Assembly: GCA_002697475.1 (NCBI GenBank)
Contig: NZVW01000134.1
Location: 1-16,291, forward strand
Length of the DNA: 16,291 nt
Source: Aquimarina sp.
Lineage (GTDB): Bacteria; Bacteroidota; Bacteroidia; Flavobacteriales; Flavobacteriaceae
Direction: 5' to 3'
Shown: positions 6,221 to 13,603 of the stretch, piece after piece
How the letters are laid out: each line of letters opens with the position of its first letter
Position numbering within the stretch: position 1 is the first letter of the stretch
The notes under the pieces: generated by a model
Told to the model about the DNA's origin: nothing
Seen by the model: the letters and a program-made list of their open reading frames with translations, nothing else
Database searches by the model: none
Translations under genes and position numbers: made by a program

Positions 6221-7903
6221 CTAAGTTAAATCATTAGCTCCGTCTTCGATAGCATCTTTTTTGAGCTTTATTGCATCATTATATTTGTTTAGTTCTGACC
6301 TAACTTTTGGAGTTAATAAAATTACTCCTATGATATTAGGAACAACCATAGCAAAAATCATCGCATCAGAAAAATTAATTACTGATCCTAAACTGATCGA
6401 TGCTCCAACCACCACAAATATTAGAAATAAAATTTTATATACTAAATCAGTAATTTTCCCTTTACCAAACAAGTATTTCCATCCCTGCATTCCATAATAA
6501 GACCAAGAAATCATAGTAGAGAAAGCGAATAAAATTACAGCTATTGTTAAAATGATAGAGAAGTTAGGAATCACTGTATCAAAAGCAGTAGCAGTAAGTT
6601 CAACTCCTTCTGTCACTTCTTTTCCATACTCAAGGAATCCAGCTTCGAAATTAGTTATAATAATCACTAGTGCGGTCATTGTACAAATTACCACAGTATC
6701 TACGAAAGGTTCTAATAATGCAACGATACCCTCACTTGCAGGATATTTAGTTTTTACCGCTGAGTGAGCAATCGCAGCTGATCCTACACCCGCTTCATTA
6801 GAGAATGCACCTCTTCTAATACCCTGAATCATTACTCCGATTAATCCACCGGCTATTCCAAGTCCAGAAAATGCACCTTCAAAAATTAAACCAAACGCAT
6901 CACCTATATGTCTATAATTAACTCCTAGTATGATTAACGCAGCTAATACATAGATACCTGCCATAAATGGTACAATCTTTTCAGTAACTGAAGCGATTCT
7001 TTTGATACCTCCAATAATAACTACTGCTACTAATGCTGCCATTATAAGTCCGAAGTATAATCCTGCATTACCTCCTTGTAATCCGGCCAACTCCACAAAT
7101 TGCGCTGCAGCCTGATTTGCCTGGAACATATTTCCCCCACCAAAAGATCCTCCTATTACGAAAATTGCAAAAAGAACTGCCAGAACTTTACCTAAACCAG
7201 CCATATTCTTTTCACCGAGACCTTTTTTAAGATAATACATAGGACCTCCGTATACGGTACCATCTTCTCCTACATCCCTGTATTTTACACCTAAGGTACA
7301 TTCTGCAAACTTTGATGCCATACCTAAAATACCGGCTACAATCATCCAGAATGTAGCACCAGGTCCACCAATGGATAGTGCCACCGCTACACCAGCGATA
7401 TTACCTAAACCTACAGTAGCCGACAAAGCAGCTGTTAATGCCTGGAAATGTGAAACTTCTCCGTCAGCACTTTCGTCTCTTATAGTGTCAGCGATGTCAC
7501 CATCTACTGCAAGATCAGAGTTTTGAGAGGTTCCTGTGTGCTCATCTAAATCTTCAATTGTATGGGCAATCCCATCTTCACCATATAAAACCTTTGCTCC
7601 ATGCTTTTCTATATCCTCATACTTTCCTCTTACTACTTTAATAGCAGTAACGAAGCCAGTAAAATTGATGAATTTAAAATAAATTGTAAAAAATAATGCT
7701 CCACCGATTAAAACGATAAGTACCCAAGGAATTTGAAATTCATCTGAAAATGGTATTTGGTAAAAAATTAAGTCAACGAACCATCCAGTGTACTTTAAGA
7801 AAGTTTGATCGATTTGTTCTGAGAAAGTAAGCTCTTTATTTTCCTGTGCGAAAGTTAAGATTGGTGTTATTAAAGCTAATAACGAAAGAAGAGTTCTCTT
7901 CAT
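6221..7903 (-). CDS. Sodium:alanine/glycine symporter family (AGCS) amino-acid transporter
   Basis: A 560-residue membrane protein of the AGCS (AlsT/DagA) family, which imports alanine, glycine or related amino acids with Na+. The family core is clear: GEVSHFQALTAALSATVGLGNIAGVA (about 148-173), GGPGATFWM, GTVYGGPMYYLKKGLG and the later RRGAFSNEAGVGSAAIAHS segment, with about ten membrane helices. It is roughly 100 residues longer than typical family members. The extra length comes from a cleavable-looking N-terminal signal segment (1-20, ending TFAQE) and an acidic hydrophilic insertion between the first helices and the core (about 93-147). The exact substrate cannot be told. It is the first gene of a likely operon with the helix-hairpin-helix protein. 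Confidence 0.92.
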   Translation of the reverse strand: MKRTLLSLLALITPILTFAQENKELTFSEQIDQTFLKYTGWFVDLIFYQIPFSDEFQIPWVLIVLIGGALFFTIYFKFINFTGFVTAIKVVRGKYEDIEKHGAKVLYGEDGIAHTIEDLDEHTGTSQNSDLAVDGDIADTIRDESADGEVSHFQALTAALSATVGLGNIAGVAVALSIGGPGATFWMIVAGILGMASKFAECTLGVKYRDVGEDGTVYGGPMYYLKKGLGEKNMAGLGKVLAVLFAIFVIGGSFGGGNMFQANQAAAQFVELAGLQGGNAGLYFGLIMAALVAVVIIGGIKRIASVTEKIVPFMAGIYVLAALIILGVNYRHIGDAFGLIFEGAFSGLGIAGGLIGVMIQGIRRGAFSNEAGVGSAAIAHSAVKTKYPASEGIVALLEPFVDTVVICTMTALVIIITNFEAGFLEYGKEVTEGVELTATAFDTVIPNFSIILTIAVILFAFSTMISWSYYGMQGWKYLFGKGKITDLVYKILFLIFVVVGASISLGSVINFSDAMIFAMVVPNIIGVILLTPKVRSELNKYNDAIKLKKDAIEDGANDLT

Positions 7904-8049
7904 AATATATGAGTTAATTGAATTTTAAAATTACAAAGGCAGCAAGATGCTAAAAAAAACCTTTTCTAACAATTTTTTGAGAGTTAAATCTTTTAAATGT
8001 TAATGTTTTATAAAGTTTTCTGAAGAATAATGTTAAAGCAGGTTTTTGA

Positions 8050-9066
8050 TTAAATATCAAATTCCTTATTGAGTTGATTTATTTGCTCAGGACGACCAAG
8101 TACAACAATTTTTGATCCGGGAAGAAGTTGGGTTTCAGCCTCAGGATTTACAATATATTCTCCTTCAGGTGACTTGTAACCTATGATTGTACATCCTGTT
8201 TTTGATCGCATATCTATCATCCTGATAGTGCGCATTTTATTATCCTGAAACATATCTTCATAAGCAACCTCTTCAATATTAATAGATCTTTTACCTACAA
8301 TAGATAAATTATCCAAGAATTCTATCAAATCCGGAACTACTACCAGAGATGCCATATGATCGCCTCCTATTCTATCCGGCATAATTACATTATCGGCTCC
8401 TGCCAAACGGATTTTTTTATAAGAAGTATCCAGAGAGGCTCTGCTAATAATCTTAAGATCTTTATTGATTTGTCTTGCAGAAAGTACAATAAATAGGTTA
8501 TCCGCATCATCAGGAAGCGTACAAATTAGACAGGAAGCCTTTTTTATACCTGCTTCAATTAACGTACTGTCTTCTGTAGCATTTCCTTCGAGAAAAATGA
8601 GTTGATCATTTTGAAATTTCTCTATAATCTCCCTATCTCTTTCAATAATGATAAATGGTTTTTCGTACGCCATAAGTTTAACAGCCGCTTGCTTACCATT
8701 TCTACCGTAACCTACAATGATAATATGATTTTCTAATTTCTCGATCATTTTTTGAAGTTTTCGATATTGTACTCTTTTCGGGTCATTCTTATTAACGATA
8801 TATTCAGTGATTACAGAAACTGAATATGCAAATATAGTAACGCTTGTGCCTATTAAAAATACAGTAAAAAGTTTTGCAGTATCATCTAAAGGCTGCACTT
8901 CACCGAAGCCTACCGTGGACATCGTGATCACAGTCATGTATAGTGCATCAACCCAGGAATAATTGGAGAAAAACCTAAATCCTAATACGCCAAAAGTGAC
9001 CACAAACACCAATAGAATCAGTGCTATGTAAATCTTAGAACGAACCCATCTAAACATTCCTGTCAT
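8050..9066 (-). CDS. Two-helix K+ channel with C-terminal RCK (TrkA-N/TrkA-C) domain
   Basis: A 338-residue MthK-like potassium channel subunit. Helix TM1 spans about 11-31, a pore loop carries the filter TVGFGE (51-56), and TM2 spans about 65-89. An RCK N-lobe (about 113-230) follows, with Rossmann nucleotide motif VGYGRNG (118-124), acidic residue E142 at the end of the second strand and GNATED at 161-166. A TrkA-C lobe (about 255-338) ends the protein. The filter has Phe and Glu where canonical channels have Tyr and Asp (TVGYGD); K+ selectivity is still expected. It would form tetramers gated by a ligand bound to the RCK ring. Its ATG overlaps the stop codon of the PspC-domain gene (ATGA), implying translational coupling. 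Confidence 0.9.
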   Translation of the reverse strand: MTGMFRWVRSKIYIALILLVFVVTFGVLGFRFFSNYSWVDALYMTVITMSTVGFGEVQPLDDTAKLFTVFLIGTSVTIFAYSVSVITEYIVNKNDPKRVQYRKLQKMIEKLENHIIIVGYGRNGKQAAVKLMAYEKPFIIIERDREIIEKFQNDQLIFLEGNATEDSTLIEAGIKKASCLICTLPDDADNLFIVLSARQINKDLKIISRASLDTSYKKIRLAGADNVIMPDRIGGDHMASLVVVPDLIEFLDNLSIVGKRSINIEEVAYEDMFQDNKMRTIRMIDMRSKTGCTIIGYKSPEGEYIVNPEAETQLLPGSKIVVLGRPEQINQLNKEFDI

Positions 9067-9284
9067 AAATCAAATACAGATGTTCTTTTAGTATACACAA
9101 GATCTTTAAGTTTTAACCAAAATGCCAATGTCAGATATACAACAAACCCTAATCCTACGGTAGCAAACGTGGCATAAATAAAAAACAAACGAACATTTTT
9201 TGCCCTCATCCCTAACCTATCCGCTAATCGGCTAGAGACATAAAATCCGTTTCTTTCCAGAAATAATCTTAGATTATAAAGCAT
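9063..9284 (-). CDS. Small PspC-domain membrane protein
   Basis: A 73-residue protein that is essentially a PspC domain. The N-terminal part FYVSSRLADRLGMRAKNVRLFF resembles the PspC core (VCGGLAEYFGIDPTLVRLLF in typical members) and one hydrophobic helix follows (about 33-57). The classical Gly-Gly of PspC is replaced (VSSRLADRLG). PspC proteins are linked to envelope stress in proteobacteria; the role of these short Bacteroidota versions is not established. It sits 28 bases after the DUF2851 gene and overlaps the K+ channel start by four bases, so all three are probably one operon. A structural or regulatory link with the channel is inference from that coupling. Confidence 0.75.
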   Translation of the reverse strand: MLYNLRLFLERNGFYVSSRLADRLGMRAKNVRLFFIYATFATVGLGFVVYLTLAFWLKLKDLVYTKRTSVFDL

Positions 9285-9312
9285 ACCGCAAATTAAATAT
9301 AATTAGAAAATT

Positions 9313-10590
9313 TTAAGGATTTTTCAGCAAATAATTACCAAAAGAACAATGGATACATCGATTTTGCTCGCAGTAATTGTTATATAATTGTATAAAAGCT
9401 TGTGATTGTAAAGCATTATTGCATTCTATATTTTCTTTCTTGAACCTATCAACTATTCTGTTTTTCTCTGATTTCATTTGTGACATCAAATGAATAAGAC
9501 CTTCTATTTCATTAAGTTGTCCTTTACTTTTATTAAAAGCAAATTTAATTGGTATGATAGTATTGATGATCAGGAGATCTGCAAAAGTCTTTGATATTTT
9601 TTTAGAAGAGGATTTTGATTCCTTGGTTAAAGTATAATGAGTTTTCCAAAAATCCGATGGTTCTACAGAAAATATCCTATATAATTCCTCTAAAGAGGAA
9701 GTTTCATTTACTACACTAAAAAGTGATTTTTTCGTTGCAAACAAAGCAGAGAGTTGCGCTATACGGACCGAAGGAAAATTAGGAGGTCTGAGCTTAAAAA
9801 AATTAAATGGCAACACACCATCATTAGATAACCTAAATTTAGATTTAAGGTATTCGTAGTTTTTATTTAGCGCTATAACATAATCAAAATCAGAATCAAC
9901 ATTTAATAATCCTGCTTGTCCCAGTAGAAGTGATTCTAGTTTTATCTGGGAATCGAAACATTTCCTTACAACTGAAAAATCAAGAGATTCAGCTAAGCTG
10001 GCAAAGGCTTCAGCATTAGTATTTAAACCAAAGTTTCTGGTTAGCATTTTGAACAAGACGGCTTCCCAGTTATTTTTAGATGCTTCTAAAAGCTTTTTTA
10101 TTCTAATTGATTTCTCCTCAAGTCTTTCAAAATACAATCGCTCTGACCAGCTATCCTTTATCAATTGGGGTATATCAGTAAGCTGACCCGTACAATTCAA
10201 TCTTTCTTTACTACCTATGAGTCTTTTATATGTATTAACCAATTTTTTATCAACACAATCTTCTAAAGCTAAAGTAGGTATAGGATTATTGCTGTTATCA
10301 AAAACTTCAACATCGCCATTCCAAACCACGTGCAAAATAACATTATTATAGTTCTCGTCAGTTTGGTGATTATGTGCATACCAATCGCTGGAATTGATAT
10401 GAATTTCTACATTACCCGCCCATTTCTGTTGTCCAATTTCTATTAGTGCATTAAAGAAATCAGGACCAGCCGAATCTGTGTTGTGTATACCAGGGTTGAT
10501 TATATTTATCAATTCTCCACTAGAAGAATTAAGCTTTTTTAATGTAAATTTTCTATACTTCCATATATAATGCAGAAAATCCTCTTTCAT
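9313..10590 (-). CDS. DUF2851 family protein
   Basis: A 425-residue protein recognised as DUF2851, a family of unknown function common in Bacteroidota. The family pattern lies in the first 95 residues: FLHYIWKYRKF, GPDFFNALIEI (42-52), WAGNVEIHINSSDWYAHNH (57-75) and YNNVILHVVWNGD (81-93). A helical middle region follows, and the C-terminus carries cysteines C407, C412 and C415 (CX4CX2C) that could bind a metal or form a disulfide. There is no signal peptide or membrane helix, so it is probably cytoplasmic. It heads the likely operon with the PspC-domain and K+ channel genes, behind a TATATTTG promoter box about 60 bases upstream. I do not assign a function. Confidence 0.85.
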   Translation of the reverse strand: MKEDFLHYIWKYRKFTLKKLNSSSGELINIINPGIHNTDSAGPDFFNALIEIGQQKWAGNVEIHINSSDWYAHNHQTDENYNNVILHVVWNGDVEVFDNSNNPIPTLALEDCVDKKLVNTYKRLIGSKERLNCTGQLTDIPQLIKDSWSERLYFERLEEKSIRIKKLLEASKNNWEAVLFKMLTRNFGLNTNAEAFASLAESLDFSVVRKCFDSQIKLESLLLGQAGLLNVDSDFDYVIALNKNYEYLKSKFRLSNDGVLPFNFFKLRPPNFPSVRIAQLSALFATKKSLFSVVNETSSLEELYRIFSVEPSDFWKTHYTLTKESKSSSKKISKTFADLLIINTIIPIKFAFNKSKGQLNEIEGLIHLMSQMKSEKNRIVDRFKKENIECNNALQSQAFIQLYNNYCEQNRCIHCSFGNYLLKNP

Positions 10591-10649
10591 CAGAATATAA
10601 TTTTATAGCTGCATTGCTAATATATTCAATTCAACATTATGTCTGAGAT

Positions 10650-10657
10650 CAAATATA
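10650..10657 (-). promoter_or_regulatory. -7 box of the DUF2851-PspC-K+ channel operon
   Basis: TATATTTG on the minus strand is a full match to TAnnTTTG and predicts a leader of about 55 bases before the DUF2851 ATG. No clean -33 TTTG is present; the place where it should be lies between the arms of an inverted repeat (10662-10705), which suggests a regulated promoter. Confidence 0.55.
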
Positions 10658-10661
10658 AAAG

Positions 10662-10705
10662 CATATTCCTTAAACTAATACCCTATAGAATTTATAGGGA
10701 ATATG
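10662..10705. repeat. Nested inverted repeats upstream of the DUF2851 operon
   Basis: An outer 8-bp pair (CATATTCC at 10662-10669, GGAATATG at 10698-10705) encloses an inner 7-bp pair (CCCTATA at 10681-10687, TATAGGG at 10693-10699); the two share GG at 10698-10699 and so are alternatives in part. They cover the region from about -15 to -60 of the DUF2851 promoter and may be an operator. Confidence 0.5.
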
Positions 10706-10885
10706 ATTTTATTCTATAAAAACTACTGTATAACCCCATGATTTAATACGTGTATATGATAAAAATTGTACTAATGGTAACGAAATATGTATTTTTGGAA
10801 ACAGTAAAAAAAGTTTATTTCCTTTACTTTGTATTGTAAATACAAGGGAAAAACATTATTCAAAACAAAAAATATATAAATAAAA

Positions 10886-10946
10886 AACCCTAAGCTTAGT
10901 TGAGTTTGTGTTAGGTTATTGATGGTTGTCTTACAAGACGACCATC
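10886..10946 (-). terminator. Tandem hairpins terminating the AraC-family gene
   Basis: Immediately after the stop codon a near-perfect 12-bp inverted repeat (10921-10932 with 10935-10946, one G.U pair) is followed by a second hairpin (10886-10893 with 10911-10917, one bulged base, containing the palindrome CTAAGCTTAG) and then six T residues and TATTTA on the minus strand. The second is the likely terminator. The first has a U-rich flank only on the plus strand. Confidence 0.65.
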
Positions 10947-10947
10947 T

Positions 10948-11931
10948 TTATTTTAGGTTGAAATCAGGATAAATATCAAATTTATTAAAGAATGCTTTTC
11001 TGAATTTTGATGAATTAGAATAATTCAAATTATCCATTACTTCTTTTATAGTCAATCCCTGCGAAAATATCATATTATACGAACTTTCTAATCTTTTGTT
11101 ATTGAAGAACTCTAAAGGTGTTTGATTATGAATTTCCTTAAACATATTAAAGAAATATGTCCTGCTCATACTTGCCATATTGGCCAATTGATCAACACCA
11201 ATAAATGGCTCATGAAGATTTCTTTCTAAATAACCGGATACTTTAAAAATATTACCTACTTGATTACTATTAATAGAAAATGGATTAATTGCACTTTCCC
11301 ATTGACGTACATCTTTCCAGAACGTTTCTAATAACCGTATCCCTCTGGCTATAAAATAAAGGTAATTTTCAATTCTGGAAAAATCAGGATTAACAATTTG
11401 ATCAAATAATATAGATTGTTGATAAGAGAAATAAAATTTATCTATATGCTTGTGAGAATCTCTAATATATCTATCAATCTTTTCTGCCATTTTATTACTC
11501 TTCATAAAATAGGGCTTAATATATGAGCTTTTTAAAACGATCATGGTGGATTTCACCTCTGCCCCTTTCGGAATATAAACCGTCTCTCCCCTCTTTGCAT
11601 CAATACACCTCATATTACCAGGAGTATAACCCGTGGAGTAGTTACTTAAAACCTCATTCTTTTTAAACTTATGATCCAATGCATATTTCCTGAAGTGGAT
11701 AATAAGATCATTCTCATCAATAGGTTGCCTGATATATTTAATATTCTGATGGGCTTTGTAATTATTGATGAGCAAAAATACCTCAGGAGAAATTTTATAA
11801 TATGACAAATAACCTTCACCAACCTCTTTTGGGAAGGATATTCTGTCTGAATCACCGTTAGGATCCAATTGAGATTTATAATAATCTCTTAGCTTATCAA
11901 TATCAGAAAAATCAAATGTGTACGTGATCAT
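10948..11931 (-). CDS. AraC-family transcriptional regulator
   Basis: A 327-residue regulator with an AraC-type DNA-binding domain at the C-terminus (about 225-327). The first helix-turn-helix is around 244-263 (VDQLANMASMSRTYFFNMFKE) and the second around 292-313 (TIKEVMDNLNYSNSSKFRKAFFNKF), followed by the characteristic FDIYPDF. The N-terminal 200 residues are a sensor-like region that resembles PchR-type proteins in layout (GEGYLSYYKISPEVFLLINNY, then HFRKY), but the ligand cannot be inferred. It is monocistronic: a convergent partner or obvious target gene is absent, hairpins lie on both sides, and no Shine-Dalgarno sequence is present. Its targets may be elsewhere in the genome. Autoregulation is possible through the long inverted repeat upstream (11982-12023). 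Confidence 0.88.
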   Translation of the reverse strand: MITYTFDFSDIDKLRDYYKSQLDPNGDSDRISFPKEVGEGYLSYYKISPEVFLLINNYKAHQNIKYIRQPIDENDLIIHFRKYALDHKFKKNEVLSNYSTGYTPGNMRCIDAKRGETVYIPKGAEVKSTMIVLKSSYIKPYFMKSNKMAEKIDRYIRDSHKHIDKFYFSYQQSILFDQIVNPDFSRIENYLYFIARGIRLLETFWKDVRQWESAINPFSINSNQVGNIFKVSGYLERNLHEPFIGVDQLANMASMSRTYFFNMFKEIHNQTPLEFFNNKRLESSYNMIFSQGLTIKEVMDNLNYSNSSKFRKAFFNKFDIYPDFNLK

Positions 11932-11981
11932 TTTATTATTTTATCCCACCACCCTATCCTCATTGGCTACTGTATCAGGAA

Positions 11982-12023
11982 GTGATAACTATATAATTAA
12001 CTTTAATTATAGATAGTTGTTAC
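11982..12023. repeat. Long hairpin upstream of the AraC-family gene
   Basis: Arms 11982-11999 and 12004-12023 pair over about 18 positions (GTGATAACTATATAATTA with TAATTATAGATAGTTGTTAC), with two G.U pairs, a two-base bulge and a four-base loop. No T-tract follows on either strand, so it does not look like a terminator. It lies 50 bases before the AraC-family start and may be an operator or leader structure. Confidence 0.6.
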
Positions 12024-12062
12024 ACCAATTAGTTGCGTCATTAACTGGACAAAGTGAAAAAT

Positions 12063-12105
12063 AAAAAAATCCCCTGTATCAAAAGGCAATTTTGATAGAG
12101 GGGAT
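12063..12105 (-). terminator. Terminator of the cystathionine beta-synthase gene
   Basis: A 15-bp stem with one G-G mismatch (ATCCCCT at 12069-12075 with AGGGGAT at 12099-12105, and TATCAAAA at 12077-12084 with TTTTGATA at 12090-12097) is followed on the minus strand by TTTTTT-A-TTTTT. It lies about 25 bases after the stop codon and is the clearest intrinsic terminator in the window. Confidence 0.9.
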
Positions 12106-12128
12106 CATTTAGTAGTAAATATACTAAA

Positions 12129-13490
12129 TTAATTTATATTACTTATGATATCATATTTAGTAACTATCTGGTATTCATTTGACTTATTCTTAACCAATAC
12201 TGCGGAGTTACCATTTTTTATAAGTTTAGCGAGTTCGTCAAGAGAAATACTGTCCTCCACAACCGGATAGGGTTTCTGCATGATCTCCTTAATTGGAGTT
12301 GCACCTAAATGTTTATCATCTAAAAACGCAGAAAACATTATACTTTCATCTACTGAACCCACAAAACCTTCGCTATCAACAACCGGCATCTGAGAAATTT
12401 GATGTTTACGCATTCTTTCAATAGCATGAGACACCAGCTCCTCCGTCTTTACAGTAACTAAAGGTCTTTCTTCCCGGTCCTTTATTAAATCTGAAGCTGT
12501 CGAGATTTCTTCATCTAAGAAACCTCTGTCTCTCATCCAGTCATCATTAAACATTTTACCTACATAACGACTACCGTGATCATGAAATAAAACTACAACT
12601 ACATCGCCCTTTTTAAAATGTTCTTTCAATTGTAAGACTCCCTTAATCGCAGCTCCTGCACTATTACCTAAGAACATTCCTTCTTCTTTAGCTAATCTTT
12701 GAGTATAAACTGCAGCATCTTTATCCGTTACTTTAGTAAATCCATCGATTATTGAAAAATCAACATTTTTAGGTAAAATATCCTCACCGATACCTTCTGT
12801 AACATAACTGTAAATTTCATTTTCATCAAAAATCCCGGTTTCATGATACTTCTTAAAAACTGAACCGTAGGTATCTATTCCCCATACTTTTACGTTAGGG
12901 TTTTGTTCTTTAAGGTATTTCCCCACTCCAGATATCGTACCTCCTGTACCTACACCAACAACAAAATGTGTGACCTTACCATCAGTTTGTTCCCATATTT
13001 CTGGCCCGGTACTTTCATAATGTGCAGCAGCGTTAGATGGATTATCGTATTGATTAACATACCAAGAATTTGGTGTTTCTTCAGCCAACCTTTTAGAAAC
13101 GGAGTAATAAGATCTAGGATCGTCCGGCTCCACATTAGTAGGACAAACCATTACTTTAGCTCCAACTGCTCTAAGAATGTCCATCTTTTCTTTAGACTGC
13201 TTGTCCGCCATGACACAGATCAACTTGTAACCTTTAACTATTGCTGCTAACGCCAATCCCATACCTGTGTTACCAGATGTTCCTTCAATGATAGTTCCTC
13301 CCGGTTTTAATCTTCCATCAGCCTCTGCATCTTCAATCATTTTAACAGCCATTCTGTCTTTTACTGAATTCCCAGGATTGAATGTTTCATATTTAGCTAA
13401 AACCAAAGCATCAATATCCTTAACTAAAGCATTCATTTTAACTAAAGGGGTATTCCCTATAGTCCCCAATATATTTTCTGCGTATTTCAA
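12129..13490 (-). CDS. cbs: Cystathionine beta-synthase with C-terminal CBS domain pair
   Basis: A 453-residue PLP enzyme of fold type II. The catalytic domain (about 1-325) has the PLP Lys44 in NPGNSVKDR, the substrate loop EGTSGNTG (69-76), the phosphate-binding GTGGTISG (181-188) and SAGAA (277-281). GIDTYGSVF and EGIGEDILP, and the extension HDHGSRYVGKMFNDDWM (303-319), are features of cystathionine beta-synthase rather than CysK. Two CBS motifs follow (about 343-392 and 398-453). The expected reaction is serine plus homocysteine to cystathionine in reverse transsulfuration; cysteine synthase activity from acetylserine is an alternative, since bacterial members vary. The CBS pair may bind an adenosyl ligand; eukaryotic enzymes have a haem domain that is absent here. 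It has its own promoter and terminator, hence monocistronic. Confidence 0.9.
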   Translation of the reverse strand: MKYAENILGTIGNTPLVKMNALVKDIDALVLAKYETFNPGNSVKDRMAVKMIEDAEADGRLKPGGTIIEGTSGNTGMGLALAAIVKGYKLICVMADKQSKEKMDILRAVGAKVMVCPTNVEPDDPRSYYSVSKRLAEETPNSWYVNQYDNPSNAAAHYESTGPEIWEQTDGKVTHFVVGVGTGGTISGVGKYLKEQNPNVKVWGIDTYGSVFKKYHETGIFDENEIYSYVTEGIGEDILPKNVDFSIIDGFTKVTDKDAAVYTQRLAKEEGMFLGNSAGAAIKGVLQLKEHFKKGDVVVVLFHDHGSRYVGKMFNDDWMRDRGFLDEEISTASDLIKDREERPLVTVKTEELVSHAIERMRKHQISQMPVVDSEGFVGSVDESIMFSAFLDDKHLGATPIKEIMQKPYPVVEDSISLDELAKLIKNGNSAVLVKNKSNEYQIVTKYDIISNIN

Positions 13491-13513
13491 GTCTTTTCTA
13501 TTTAATTTAAGTT

Positions 13514-13526
13514 CCTAATTATTAGG
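13514..13526. repeat. 13-base palindrome in the cbs leader
   Basis: CCTAATtATTAGG is a perfect inverted repeat around one central base, lying between the predicted transcription start (about 13538) and the cbs start codon at 13490. It could be a repressor site, but short AT-rich palindromes also arise by chance. Confidence 0.35.
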
Positions 13527-13544
13527 TTTGAGTTTCTGAGAGTG

Positions 13545-13575
13545 CAAAGATACAAACTTGATTATGGTCCTACAA
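13545..13575 (-). promoter_or_regulatory. cbs promoter
   Basis: On the minus strand, TTG (13575-13573), a 20-base spacer and TATCTTTG (13552-13545) fit the Bacteroidota promoter form; the -7 box is identical to that of rpsU. The predicted leader is about 45-50 bases. Confidence 0.65.
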
Positions 13576-13603
13576 TTTTAGTTAGCTAAAGATCAAATGG
13601 TAT

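Larger units (their letters stand above)
10591..10947. other. Intergenic region between AraC-family and DUF2851 genes
   Basis: No gene is visible in these 357 bases. Read on the minus strand from the AraC gene it holds two consecutive hairpins (10921-10946 and 10886-10917), a small perfect hairpin at 10827-10847 (TTGTATT/AATACAA around GTA, extendable by two pairs), nested inverted repeats at 10662-10705, and the -7 box of the DUF2851 operon at 10650-10657. The plus strand has an imperfect promoter-like TACTTTG at 10825-10831, but with no -33 element at the right distance. Confidence 0.6.

Noticed and set aside
8200..8922. K+ channel filter TVGFGE as loss of selectivity
   Set aside because: Phe for Tyr and a final acidic residue are common variants in prokaryotic channels, and the TVG core is intact.
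10825..10946. Plus-strand small RNA from TACTTTG (10825) to the hairpin at 10921-10946
   Set aside because: The hairpin has a U-rich plus-strand flank, but the -7 box is one base short and the nearest TTG is 27 bases away, so a promoter is not supported.
12903..13250. 115-codon plus-strand frame within cbs
   Set aside because: It lies wholly inside a well-supported gene, has no recognisable domain, and is opposite the conserved catalytic-domain codons.
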